From: Acidobacteriota bacterium
GTDB lineage: Bacteria > Acidobacteriota > Terriglobia > UBA7540
Reading direction: 5' to 3'
Assembly: GCA_004298155.1 (NCBI GenBank)
Contig: SCRD01000024.1
Span: 434,001 to 498,000 of the forward strand
DNA length: 64,000 nt
Part shown: one piece after another, positions 1 through 8,285 of the stretch
Numbering within the stretch: the stretch's first letter is position 1
Layout: every line of letters starts with the position of its first letter
Translations under genes and position numbers: made by a program
The notes under the pieces: generated by a model
Seen by the model: only the letters and a program-made list of their open reading frames with translations
Database searches by the model: none
What the model was told of the DNA's origin: nothing

Positions 1-860
1 GTGAACGGCTGCTGGCACGGGCCCGATTAGGGCTCTATGCGAATACTTCGTTCCGTGAAAAACCTCAGCCATCCCGGCAGAAATACTTCGTTAGTTGTGA
101 AGAGGGCTGGCGGGTTCGAGAGGAAGTAACACGTTTAATACGCTTTGAAAAGGCGAACCTCCTCGACACCTCCCTTTTTCGCCAACATGCCCCCTACGAC
201 GCAATTTTCTGCCGAAATGCACTGATCTATCTCAACCAGCGCGCCCGTCACGAAGTCGTCAGAGAGATGAGCGAGCTTCTTCTCGAAGAAGGGTTGCTGT
301 TCACGGGGCCCTCCGAACTGACGCATTTTTACGAGGCCGGATATGTGCCGATGGATTACCCGCAAAGTTTTGTTTGTCACAAGAAGAAACCAATGGGCGC
401 TCTGACGCGGATAAGTTCACCAGCTGCAATCGTGACCGCAAGCACGGCCCGGCATGCAGCAACAACACGGGGACCGCTGGCTCCGGACGCCAACCACCCC
501 CGGGAGGTCTGCCCGTCTCCATTGCCTCTTTCAAGTATCGAACAGGCGGAACGACTGGCGGATCGTGGTGATGTTGACGGGGCCGCCAGCTTGTGTGAAC
601 GCATTCTGGAGGGCGGGGTCAAAGACTCCAGAGTTTATTCGCTGCTCGGCGTGATCAATGAGTCCAGAGGAGCACTCCAATCGGCAGAGGAGTTCTTTCG
701 CAAAGCTCTCTACCTTGCTCCGGGCCATTACGAATCATTGCTGCATATGAGCCTGCTCTGTGAACGGCGCGGGGATGTTGAGAACGCCCGCCTCTACCGC
801 GCGCGTGCCGGCAGAGCGCTCTCGCGGCAAGAAGGGACACCGGTTCTTAAAGCCTCATGA
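1..860 (+). CDS. cheR: Chemotaxis methyltransferase CheR with C-terminal TPRs (WspC-like), 5' truncated
   Basis: Methylates receptor glutamates with SAM to set the gain of a chemosensory array. The reading frame is open from base 3, so the N-terminal half lies outside the window. Visible are the CheR C-terminal core (YDAIFCRNALIYL, around bases 195-235) followed by a linker and two or three TPR-like helices (bases about 530-820, with SRVYSLLGVINESRG and AEEFFRKALYLAPGHYES). A CheR with TPRs fused at the C-terminus is the WspC architecture; in known WspC the TPRs help contact the receptor. The stop overlaps the next start by 4 bases (ATGA), so the two genes are probably translationally coupled. 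The family call is firm; the WspC subtype rests on the TPRs and the gene order. Confidence 0.9.
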   Translation, partial: ERLLARARLGLYANTSFREKPQPSRQKYFVSCEEGWRVREEVTRLIRFEKANLLDTSLFRQHAPYDAIFCRNALIYLNQRARHEVVREMSELLLEEGLLFTGPSELTHFYEAGYVPMDYPQSFVCHKKKPMGALTRISSPAAIVTASTARHAATTRGPLAPDANHPREVCPSPLPLSSIEQAERLADRGDVDGAASLCERILEGGVKDSRVYSLLGVINESRGALQSAEEFFRKALYLAPGHYESLLHMSLLCERRGDVENARLYRARAGRALSRQEGTPVLKAS

Positions 861-1522
861 CGAACACAAAGGCAGACAACGATTACTTGTGTTGGCGTGA
901 AATTGGGACGGCCGGTGACGGCTCCTGCGATCTGCTGGGCGAATACGTGCACTGCCGCAACTGCCCGCAATACTCGGCCATAGGGCGCACGTTGTTCGAT
1001 CGGGAAATGTCGGCCGACTACCGGCAAGAAGTCTCAGAAGAACTGGCTGCCGCCGCTGCGGTGACCGAGGAGACGGAGTCACTACTAATACTCCGGACTG
1101 GTTCCGAATGGTTTGCGCTCCGAACCCAACGCTTCGAGGGGATTTCGACGTACCAGAAACCCTACGTCGTTCCATTTCGGTCCGGCTCATTGCTGGCAGG
1201 GTTGGTGAACGTCAACGGCGAGTTACTTCTTTGTATTTCATTGGAAGCGGCTTTGGGGTTGCCGCCCGGATCGGGGACAGAAACAGCAGGCCGGCCGCGC
1301 CTTTGTGTGGTGGGAAACGGGAATGAGAGGTTCGCCTTTGGCGTGGACGAGATTCTGGGTGTGCGCCACGTTCCCAGCCGCAAGATGCAGCATGTTCCGG
1401 TAACGCTCGCAAAGTCTCCGTCCGCACAGGTCATCTCCTGCTTTGAGGTCGATGGGCGCAACGTTGGCTTGATCGACGAGCAAAGACTGTTCAACTCATT
1501 GGATAGGAGTCTGCAGTGGTGA
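857..1522 (+). CDS. cheW: CheW-like coupling protein with N-terminal Cys cluster (WspD-like)
   Basis: Scaffold that couples receptor and CheA kinase. Residues 1-40 carry a cysteine cluster (C12, C24, C33, C36; VHCRNCPQY), which from memory is also typical of Pseudomonas WspD. Residues about 75-215 form the CheW SH3-like domain (SEWFALRTQRFEGI, LAGLVNVNGELLLCISL). At 221 residues it is longer than classical CheW (about 165) because of the N-terminal extension. It overlaps cheR by 4 bases and cheA by 4-7 bases. The Cys cluster could bind a metal, but nothing in the sequence proves that. CheW call high; WspD subtype moderately high. Confidence 0.9.
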   Translation: MTNTKADNDYLCWREIGTAGDGSCDLLGEYVHCRNCPQYSAIGRTLFDREMSADYRQEVSEELAAAAAVTEETESLLILRTGSEWFALRTQRFEGISTYQKPYVVPFRSGSLLAGLVNVNGELLLCISLEAALGLPPGSGTETAGRPRLCVVGNGNERFAFGVDEILGVRHVPSRKMQHVPVTLAKSPSAQVISCFEVDGRNVGLIDEQRLFNSLDRSLQW

Positions 1523-4194
1523 GTGGACGGGGCGACACGGTGTCGATGCTCGACCTGTTCCGTTCGGAACTGGAGAGACACTCTTTCGCTCTCGAACAAG
1601 GGCTGGTGAGCGTCGAGGCGTGCGAGGAGCATCTTCAGCAGCTGATGCGTGCTGCACATTCTGTGGGGGGCGCTGCCCGCATTGTCCAACTTGATTGCGC
1701 CGCGCGGCTGGCGCGGGCGATGGAGGATGTCCTGCGGGCAGGGCAGAAAACCGAGTATCGATTGAGTCGTGATGTAGTCGATTCCTTGCGTACAGCAAAC
1801 GAGGTCTTTCGTCAACTGGTACAGAACAACGTGGAGGATATACCGGCAAAGCTTGAAAGCCGCCGCGACGATATCGAACGAATCATACACCAGTTGGTCT
1901 TGCTTACCCCTCAACAGACAGAGTCTCATGCGCCGGCGGAACCTGTCGCCGGACCGCCGCCATCGGCGGCCGTCGATATATCCCTGCTCGAATTGTTCCG
2001 AACTGAACTGGAAACCCACTCCCGCGTGCTTGAGGAAGGCCTGGTAGAAACAGAAGCCCGGCAAGATCCTGAACTGATCAAGTCATTGATGCGTGCCGCA
2101 CACTCACTCAAGGGGGCCGCGCGAATTATTGGCCTGGATTCCGCCGTGAAGCTGGCCCACGCGATGGAGGACATGCTCAGCTCAGCCCAACGCGGCGAGC
2201 GGCAACTGTCGCATGTGGATTTCGACCTGCTACTCCAGGGCACTGACGTGTTCACCCGCCTGGCCGGACACGAACCTGTTGACATTCCTGCTGCGCTTGA
2301 GGAAGCCGCTCCCAGCATCAGAGAACTGACCGTAAAGTTCAGGTTGCCTTCGAGTTCCGCCCAAACCGAGCCCGCTCCTCCTCAGTCCGTTATTGTTCCA
2401 GCGTCTCCACCGGCGGCCGGAGCATCCCCAAAGGCTCATGTCGATAAGACAGAGGCGACCTCAGTGCGCGTGTCTGTAGAGAACCTGAACCGGCTGAGCG
2501 GACTTGCAGGCGAATGCCTGGTGGAAGTTAAGACGCTCCACCCTCTCACACAAACTGTGCAACGCATCAAACAGCGGCACACGATGCTTGGGAAAGTGAT
2601 TGAACAGGCGCTGGAAGCATTGCGGAAAGAGTCTGAAGTCGAAGCACGGGGCCAGTTGGAAGAAGCTCTCAGGGAATCCGGGTGGATCCACAGTACGATT
2701 CCCCTTTTCCAGACAGAACTTGAGCGCTTCTCTGGAAAGTTGGAACGCCTGGCCAACCGCATGTACGACGACGCAGTCGCAAGCCGAATGCGACCTTTTT
2801 CTGATGGGCTGCACGGTTTCGCGCGTATGGTGCGCGACATGGCGAAATCGCTCGGCAAGCATGTTCGGTTCTCAGCCGAAGGCGAGACGACGCCGGTCGA
2901 TCGAGACATCCTCGAAAAGCTTGAGGCCCCGTTGACTCACCTGCTTCGGAATGCGTTGGATCATGGACTGGAGATACCGGAGGTACGGGCACAGGCCGGT
3001 AAGCCACCAGAAGGAAGGCTGACTCTCTCGGCCCGCCACGTCGCGGGGATGCTGGATATCTCCGTTACGGACGACGGGGGCGGGATCGACCTGGAGCGGC
3101 TTCGGCAGAAGATTGTGGCCAAGGGGCACGCAACCTCCGAGATGGTGGAAAAGTTGAGCGAAGGAGAGTTGCTGGACTTCCTGTTTCTCCCTGGCTTTTC
3201 CACCTCACAGCGAGTGACGGAGATCTCCGGGCGAGGAGTCGGGCTGGACGTGGTGCAATCGATGGCGCGCCGGGTGGGCGGGAACGTACGAATTGAGTCA
3301 AGGCTGGGGCAAGGCACGCGGGTCACGCTCCAGTTGCCCCTCACGCTCTCCGTCTTGAGGACTATGATGTTCGAGGTCAAGGGGCAGCCTTATGCCCTGC
3401 CGCTTACGCGCATTGACCGTGTGCTGAGCATTCCTCCCACAGACATCCAGGTGGTTGAAGATCGGCAGTATTGCCGGTTCGACGAGCAGAATATTGGCCT
3501 GGTTGATGCCACTCAGGTGCTGGACCTGGCAGGTTCTGATCGGCCTGCCGGCAGTCTGCGCTTGGTAGTGCTCAGTGATCGACTCAACCGCTACGGCTTG
3601 GTCGTGGACCGACTGATTGGCGAGCACGACCTCGTAGTGCTCCCACTTCCCGCCCGGTTGGGAAAGGTGCCAAACGTGAGCGCTGGTGCCATTCTGGAAA
3701 ATGGATCGCCGGTAGCAATCCTAGATAGCGAAGACCTTGTGCGTTCCATCGACAATTTGTTGACAGGCGGAAGCCTGGTGAAACTTGGTGCGCAGGCAAA
3801 GGCTCAGAAGGCGAAGCGAAAATGCGTCCTGGTAGTTGACGATTCACTCACCGTGCGCGAGGTGGAGCGGCGACTGCTTGAAAATCGGGGGTACGAAGTA
3901 ACCGTCGCAGTGGATGGTATCGATGGCTGGAACGCCCTGCAAACCACCCACTTTGACCTTGTAGTGACGGACGTCGACATGCCGCGGATGGACGGCATCG
4001 AACTTGTTAAGCGCATCAAAGGCTCCGCTCCTACGGCCTCCGTCCCGGTGATGATCGTTTCATACAAAGATCACGATGAATACCGAACTCGAGGTTTGGA
4101 GGCCGGCGCCAGCTATTACCTGACCAAGGGCAGTTTCCACGATGAAGCCCTGGTGAATGCTGTCCGTGACTTGATAGGAGAGGCGGAAAAGTGA
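1516..4194 (+). CDS. cheA: Hybrid CheA histidine kinase with two HPt domains and C-terminal receiver (WspE-like)
   Basis: Core kinase of the chemosensory array. Order of domains: HPt-1 (about residues 8-125, phospho-acceptor candidate H48 in RAAHSVGGAARIV); HPt-2 (about 155-270, H196 in RAAHSLKGAARII); an Ala/Pro-rich linker; dimerisation helices (about 315-450); HATPase (N box LLRNALDHG near 476-484, G boxes DDGGGID and SGRGVGLDVV near 519-580); CheW-like domain (about 610-750); REC (about 768-890, DD at 775-776, acceptor D819 in TDVDMP). HPt-2 has the canonical HSLKGAA motif; HPt-1 has lost the lysine. The start is GTG at 1516 or the GTG at 1519, which gives a GTGA overlap with the previous stop. 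It should phosphorylate its own REC, CheB and the regulator at 5222. Confidence 0.92.
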   Translation: MVSGRGDTVSMLDLFRSELERHSFALEQGLVSVEACEEHLQQLMRAAHSVGGAARIVQLDCAARLARAMEDVLRAGQKTEYRLSRDVVDSLRTANEVFRQLVQNNVEDIPAKLESRRDDIERIIHQLVLLTPQQTESHAPAEPVAGPPPSAAVDISLLELFRTELETHSRVLEEGLVETEARQDPELIKSLMRAAHSLKGAARIIGLDSAVKLAHAMEDMLSSAQRGERQLSHVDFDLLLQGTDVFTRLAGHEPVDIPAALEEAAPSIRELTVKFRLPSSSAQTEPAPPQSVIVPASPPAAGASPKAHVDKTEATSVRVSVENLNRLSGLAGECLVEVKTLHPLTQTVQRIKQRHTMLGKVIEQALEALRKESEVEARGQLEEALRESGWIHSTIPLFQTELERFSGKLERLANRMYDDAVASRMRPFSDGLHGFARMVRDMAKSLGKHVRFSAEGETTPVDRDILEKLEAPLTHLLRNALDHGLEIPEVRAQAGKPPEGRLTLSARHVAGMLDISVTDDGGGIDLERLRQKIVAKGHATSEMVEKLSEGELLDFLFLPGFSTSQRVTEISGRGVGLDVVQSMARRVGGNVRIESRLGQGTRVTLQLPLTLSVLRTMMFEVKGQPYALPLTRIDRVLSIPPTDIQVVEDRQYCRFDEQNIGLVDATQVLDLAGSDRPAGSLRLVVLSDRLNRYGLVVDRLIGEHDLVVLPLPARLGKVPNVSAGAILENGSPVAILDSEDLVRSIDNLLTGGSLVKLGAQAKAQKAKRKCVLVVDDSLTVREVERRLLENRGYEVTVAVDGIDGWNALQTTHFDLVVTDVDMPRMDGIELVKRIKGSAPTASVPVMIVSYKDHDEYRTRGLEAGASYYLTKGSFHDEALVNAVRDLIGEAEK

Positions 4195-5222
4195 TGCGTA
4201 TTGGCATCGTCAACGATCTAGCGCTGGCAGTAGAGGTGCTTCGGCGCTTGGTGCACAGTGTCCCGGATTACGAAGTGGCATGGACTGCTGGAACCGGCAT
4301 TGAGGCAGCGGAGAAGTGTGCCCGCGATTGCCCGGATCTGATTCTGATGGACCTCATCATGCCATTGATGGACGGCGCGCAAGCCACCCGCATCATCATG
4401 AAAGAATCACCTTGCGCCATCCTGGTCGTCACTGCAACTGTGGCCGGCAATGCGGACAAAGTTTTTGCGGCCTTGAGTGCGGGGGCACTGGACGCCGTGG
4501 CTACTCCTGTTTTCGGTCCCGGTGGGGGGATAAACGGCGGGGAGGAACTCCTGCGGAAAATTGCAGTGATAGGAAAACTCATCGCTTTAGCTGGACGGGG
4601 AACTCCTGCGGCCGCTCCGTCGAAACCTCAGATCGCGCCTGTACGTCCGCCTCGACTGGTGGCATTGGGGGCCTCGACTGGTGGCCCTAATGCTTTGGCG
4701 ATTATTCTGCGCAGCCTGCCAAAGAACCTGGAAGCGGCCCTGGTTGTAGTTCAACACCTCGATGCGCAGTTTGCCCCGGCGCTTGTTGAATGGCTGGGCA
4801 ACCAGACTGATCTTCCAGTATCGCTCATCCGGGAGAATCTCGCGCCCGAGGCAGGCAGAGTTTTCGTGGCAGGGACCAATGATCATTTGGTAATCGACGC
4901 CGACCTCACTTTTCATTACACCGCTGAGCCCGTGGACTATCCTTACCGGCCCTCGGTGGACGAGTTTTTCCTGAGCCTGGGACGCCACTGGCCACAACCC
5001 GGAGTAGCCTGCCTGCTGACGGGAATGGGCCGGGATGGAGCGCAGGGGCTGTTGGTACTTCACCGAGCAGGGTGGAAAACGATTGCGCAAGATGAAAAAA
5101 CTTGTGTTGTTTACGGTATGCCTCGTGCAGCGATGGAAGCAGGAGCAGTGGCACAATTGCTCCCTGTTGAGCGTATTTCAGTTGCCATCCTGGACGAAGT
5201 CAGAAAAGAGAAGGTAGCATAG
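4191..5222 (+). CDS. cheB: Chemotaxis response regulator / protein-glutamate methylesterase CheB (WspF-like)
   Basis: Removes receptor methyl groups when phosphorylated, giving negative feedback against CheR. REC domain at residues 1-120 with acceptor D54 (LILMDLIMP) and the reduced acidic pocket ND at residues 8-9 where most receivers have DD. Methylesterase domain about 150-340 with the full triad: S162 in LGASTGGPNAL, H189 in VVQHLDAQ, D282 in LTGMGRDGAQG. Possible starts are GTG 4191 and ATG 4194 (MRIGIVND); both overlap the cheA stop. Full length for the family. Its presence implies a methylatable receptor encoded upstream of the window. Confidence 0.93.
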   Translation: MMRIGIVNDLALAVEVLRRLVHSVPDYEVAWTAGTGIEAAEKCARDCPDLILMDLIMPLMDGAQATRIIMKESPCAILVVTATVAGNADKVFAALSAGALDAVATPVFGPGGGINGGEELLRKIAVIGKLIALAGRGTPAAAPSKPQIAPVRPPRLVALGASTGGPNALAIILRSLPKNLEAALVVVQHLDAQFAPALVEWLGNQTDLPVSLIRENLAPEAGRVFVAGTNDHLVIDADLTFHYTAEPVDYPYRPSVDEFFLSLGRHWPQPGVACLLTGMGRDGAQGLLVLHRAGWKTIAQDEKTCVVYGMPRAAMEAGAVAQLLPVERISVAILDEVRKEKVA

Positions 5223-6424
5223 TGTCTACAAACGCCGCCCAAACGTTTGTTCCCTCCTTGACCGAGTACCCAATCCGGGTCCTTCTGGTAGACGACCAGG
5301 CCATCGTAGGAGAGAGCGTGCGGCGGATGCTTGGACCGGAGTCTGACATCACCCTGAGATTCTGCCAGGATCCAGCGCGCGCGGTGCTCACCGCGGTTGA
5401 ATGGTCCCCTACTGTTATCCTTCAGGACCTCGTGATGCCAGACATCGATGGCTTGGACTTGGTACGCTTTTTCCGCGCGCACCCTCAATTGAAGGATATA
5501 CCTCTGATCGTGCTATCGAGCAGGGAGGATGCCTTGACCAAGGCAGAGGCATTTGCCCTAGGAGCAAATGATTACCTGGTCAAGTTGCCAGACCGCATTG
5601 AACTGATTGCGCGTATCCGTTACCACTCGAAGGGCTACATAAACCTGTTGCAGCGCAACGACGCGTACCAGGCCTTGCTTGTAAGCCAGCAAAAACTAGC
5701 CATTGAAATCGCGCGGGCAGCCGAATATGTTATTTCACTGCTTCCGGCACCGATCAGTGGCGGCGATGTGACGACGGCCTGGAGGTACTTCCCCTCTGCC
5801 ACGCTTGGAGGCGATTCGTTTGGCTATCACTGGCTCGATGAGGACCACTTTGCCTTCTATCTCCTCGACGTTTGCGGGCATGGCGTAGGTCCTGCTCTTT
5901 TGTCAGTCTCAGCGCTGAACGTACTGCGTGCCCAATCCCTGCCCGGCGTCGATTTCCATGACCCGGCGGCTGTGCTCGGCGGGATGAACACAAATTTTCA
6001 GATGGAGAAACAGAACGAACTTTACTTCACGCTTTGGTATGGAGTCTACAATCGACAAACGAGAAGTCTGAACCATGCAAGCGCCGGACATCCTCCAGCA
6101 TTGCTTTTCGGAAATTCTTCCCTGCCTGCTGAACAAGTAATATGCCAAAACATGTTTATCGGAGCTTTCCCCAACGTAGAATTTGAGAAATCCGAGACTC
6201 GGGTGCTGAAGGGGTCGCGAGTCTACCTTTTCTCGGACGGTGTCTATGAGGTTGAACGCCCCGATGGAACCATGTGGTCGTTAGAAGAGTTACAGGACTT
6301 CCTCCGCCGCCCGTTAGCCGAACCTGGCAAGGAGATCGAGACGCTTTACAAAACCCTCCAGGAATTGCACGGCGGGGATACGTTGGATGACGACTTCTCG
6401 CTTCTCCGTCTTGACTTCACCTAG
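5222..6424 (+). CDS. Response regulator: WspR-like receiver and stalk fused to a PP2C/SpoIIE (RsbU-type) phosphatase
   Basis: Likely output protein of the chemosensory operon. REC at residues about 19-140 has VDDQAIVGESVRRML, acceptor in ILQDLVMP, the conserved Ser in VLSS and the Lys in YLVKLPD. It is followed by the short helical stalk RIRYHSKGYINLLQR, which closely resembles what I recall of P. aeruginosa WspR. Where WspR continues into GGDEF, this protein enters a PP2C domain (about 175-400) with the metal-binding motifs LGGDSFGY, LDVCGHG, LFSDGVYE and LDDDFSL all intact, so it should be active. Family knowledge: RsbU/SpoIIE phosphatases dephosphorylate STAS anti-sigma antagonists. The GTG start shares one base with the cheB TAG. 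The STAS protein ending at 6572 is the obvious candidate substrate (inference). Confidence 0.9.
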   Translation: MSTNAAQTFVPSLTEYPIRVLLVDDQAIVGESVRRMLGPESDITLRFCQDPARAVLTAVEWSPTVILQDLVMPDIDGLDLVRFFRAHPQLKDIPLIVLSSREDALTKAEAFALGANDYLVKLPDRIELIARIRYHSKGYINLLQRNDAYQALLVSQQKLAIEIARAAEYVISLLPAPISGGDVTTAWRYFPSATLGGDSFGYHWLDEDHFAFYLLDVCGHGVGPALLSVSALNVLRAQSLPGVDFHDPAAVLGGMNTNFQMEKQNELYFTLWYGVYNRQTRSLNHASAGHPPALLFGNSSLPAEQVICQNMFIGAFPNVEFEKSETRVLKGSRVYLFSDGVYEVERPDGTMWSLEELQDFLRRPLAEPGKEIETLYKTLQELHGGDTLDDDFSLLRLDFT

Positions 6425-6571
6425 CTGCAGATTTCTTAAAGAAAGAGCCAAAATAAGAACTAGCTGGCAAACCTTAATTGAATACGTCGGCCAATAGGCG
6501 CGGATATGGAAGCAAGACTCCCACCGTCAAGTAAGGAATCGGCAGCCACCACCGAAAGCTTGAAACGTGTA

Positions 6572-6910
6572 TTAGACTTTGAGAGACTTGAGCGCTTCCT
6601 CCCGGGAATGATAGACACGGATGTGAGAAGTACACCCTGATACTTCGAGGACCCGATAGATCAATTCAGCCACATCTGCCAGGGCCATCTTTCCACCCAG
6701 ATCTGCCATCTTCTTGGCCGCCGCCAGGAGTGCCCGCAAGCCGGAGCTATTGATGTAGTCCACGCCGGATAAATCTAGAAGCATTTGACGCGCTCCGTTT
6801 TCGATAAGGCTGGTCATTTTTTTGGAAAAGCTTTCTGAGGCCTCGGTATTTATTTTTCCGCCTATCGCCAGGACGATAATACCCTCAACGTTCTCCTCGT
6901 TAAAGGTCAT
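6572..6910 (-). CDS. STAS-domain anti-anti-sigma factor (RsbV/SpoIIAA type)
   Basis: Single STAS domain, 112 residues, the normal size for this family. It has the conserved loop DYINSSGLR with candidate phosphorylated serines 55/56, preceded by MLLDLSGV. In known partner switches the unphosphorylated form binds the anti-sigma kinase and frees the sigma factor; kinase and PP2C phosphatase set its state. A strong ribosome-binding site AAGGAGGT lies at 6917-6924. It is the last gene of the minus-strand operon and its end faces the end of the REC-PP2C gene, 147 bp away. Its matching kinase is encoded 44 bp upstream. Confidence 0.9.
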   Translation of the reverse strand: MTFNEENVEGIIVLAIGGKINTEASESFSKKMTSLIENGARQMLLDLSGVDYINSSGLRALLAAAKKMADLGGKMALADVAELIYRVLEVSGCTSHIRVYHSREEALKSLKV

Positions 6911-6954
6911 GTTTGCACCTCCTTGACGCGAAGGCCCCGAAGAGAATGGTACCC

Positions 6955-7377
6955 TTATGCGCGGTCGATGATTTTCTTCATGACCAATAAGTTCTTATCG
7001 TTGAGCCGCTGGTATTCCAGCCTATCCATGACCTGCCGAACCAGGTGGATTCCTAATCCACCCACGGGGCGCTCAGCCGGTGGACAGTTAAGGTTAGGAC
7101 TTGGGACTTCCAGCGGGTTAAAGGGAGCACCGTCATCTTCAACCTCAACATCCAATGCATTTCCGGAGTGGCATGCACGGACGCCGACGTAATGCTCTCT
7201 GTCGTCTTTCCAACCGTAGCGGATGACGTTGCTGACGATTTCATCCAGGGCTAGATTGACATGGAATTCCGTCGCGGCGGAAATTCCGTTGCCACGGCAC
7301 CAGGCTGACACGGCCTCTGACATTCTCTGCAGTTCGCAGAGATCGTTTCTCAGTACGAGGGACAAGCGGCTTTCCAT
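6955..7377 (-). CDS. Anti-sigma factor serine kinase (RsbW-like, HATPase_c)
   Basis: A GHKL ATPase of about 140 residues. The N box is LALDEIVSNVIRYGW, G1 is EVEDDGAPFNP and G2 is GGLGIHLVRQVMD, which are the signatures of RsbW/SpoIIAB-type kinases. Such proteins bind a sigma factor, or another target, and phosphorylate the STAS antagonist. The frame begins GTG-ATG; I chose the ATG at 7377. It lies between the ABC ATPase gene and the STAS gene in the same direction. No sigma factor gene is seen in the window, so the target is unknown. Confidence 0.88.
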   Translation of the reverse strand: MESRLSLVLRNDLCELQRMSEAVSAWCRGNGISAATEFHVNLALDEIVSNVIRYGWKDDREHYVGVRACHSGNALDVEVEDDGAPFNPLEVPSPNLNCPPAERPVGGLGIHLVRQVMDRLEYQRLNDKNLLVMKKIIDRA

Positions 7378-7472
7378 CACTGCTCCGAACCTGTTCCGAT
7401 GTCGGGCCCAGCCGGAACAACAGCCACCGGCGTCGAGAGTGATGTCGGCAGGCGGGCGAAGCCAAACCCAGA

Positions 7473-8285
7473 TCAGATGTAGATTCGCTCCAGCATCTCG
7501 GCAGCAGTCTCATCCAACTGGTCAGCGCGCCGCACCTCCTCGAAACGCGCCAATAGATCGTCGACTCGGATGCGCCTCTTTTCCGCACCCTTGAATTCCT
7601 GGATAATCCTGCCGCGATGCATCATGATCAGTTGGTCTCCCAGATTGGCTGCCTGGTGCATCGAATGTGTCACCATGAGGGTTGTCAGCCGGCCACGCGT
7701 GACGATTGCATCCGTCAGGGCAATCACTTGGTCGGCGCTCTTCGGATCCAAAGCGGCCGTGTGCTCGTCCAGCAGGAGCAGTCGGGGCTTCAACCAGGTT
7801 GCCATCAAAAGGGTCAGTGCCTGCCGCTGCCCGCCGGAAAGGCTGCCGATGATATTATTCAGCCGATCCTCAAGGCCCATATTTAACTGCCGCACACGTT
7901 CCCGAAGTTCATCCTTTGTTTTTTTGTTCAGCGCCCAGCCGATCCCGCGTGGCAGGCCGCGCCGTGCTGCTAGCACCAGGTTTTCGGCGATTGTCAGGTT
8001 CGGGGAGGTTCCACTAAAGGGATTCTGAAATACGCGGCCCATCAGCCGTGCCCGCCGGTGTTCAGGCCAGGCCGTGATATCGGTGCCATCCAGGGAAATT
8101 GTGCCGGTATCAATCAGAAAGGCGCCGGCCACTGCATTGAGCAAAGTCGATTTCCCCGATCCGTTCGTTCCAATGATCGCTACGAAAGCGCCTTCTGCAA
8201 GCTTCAGATGTACGCCCTCGATTGCTCGGACTTCACTAGGGGTCCCTGGGTTAAAAACTTTGACCACATTTTGCATTTCAAGCAT
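7473..8285 (-). CDS. ABC transporter ATP-binding protein (COG1101 type, partner of PF04392 substrate-binding proteins)
   Basis: Powers import through the permease encoded just upstream. It has Walker A GTNGSGKSTLLNAVAG, signature LSGGQRQALTLLMA, Walker B LLLLDEHTAALDP and the switch His in MVTHSMHQA. The DEHTAALDP form is typical of the ATPase that travels with TrpXY-like / ABC_sub_bind transporters. It overlaps the permease gene by 8 bases. The 95 bp between its stop and the RsbW-like gene hold no obvious terminator, so all may be one transcript. The substrate cannot be read from the sequence; relatives are linked to amino acids or other small organics. Confidence 0.9.
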   Translation of the reverse strand: MLEMQNVVKVFNPGTPSEVRAIEGVHLKLAEGAFVAIIGTNGSGKSTLLNAVAGAFLIDTGTISLDGTDITAWPEHRRARLMGRVFQNPFSGTSPNLTIAENLVLAARRGLPRGIGWALNKKTKDELRERVRQLNMGLEDRLNNIIGSLSGGQRQALTLLMATWLKPRLLLLDEHTAALDPKSADQVIALTDAIVTRGRLTTLMVTHSMHQAANLGDQLIMMHRGRIIQEFKGAEKRRIRVDDLLARFEEVRRADQLDETAAEMLERIYI

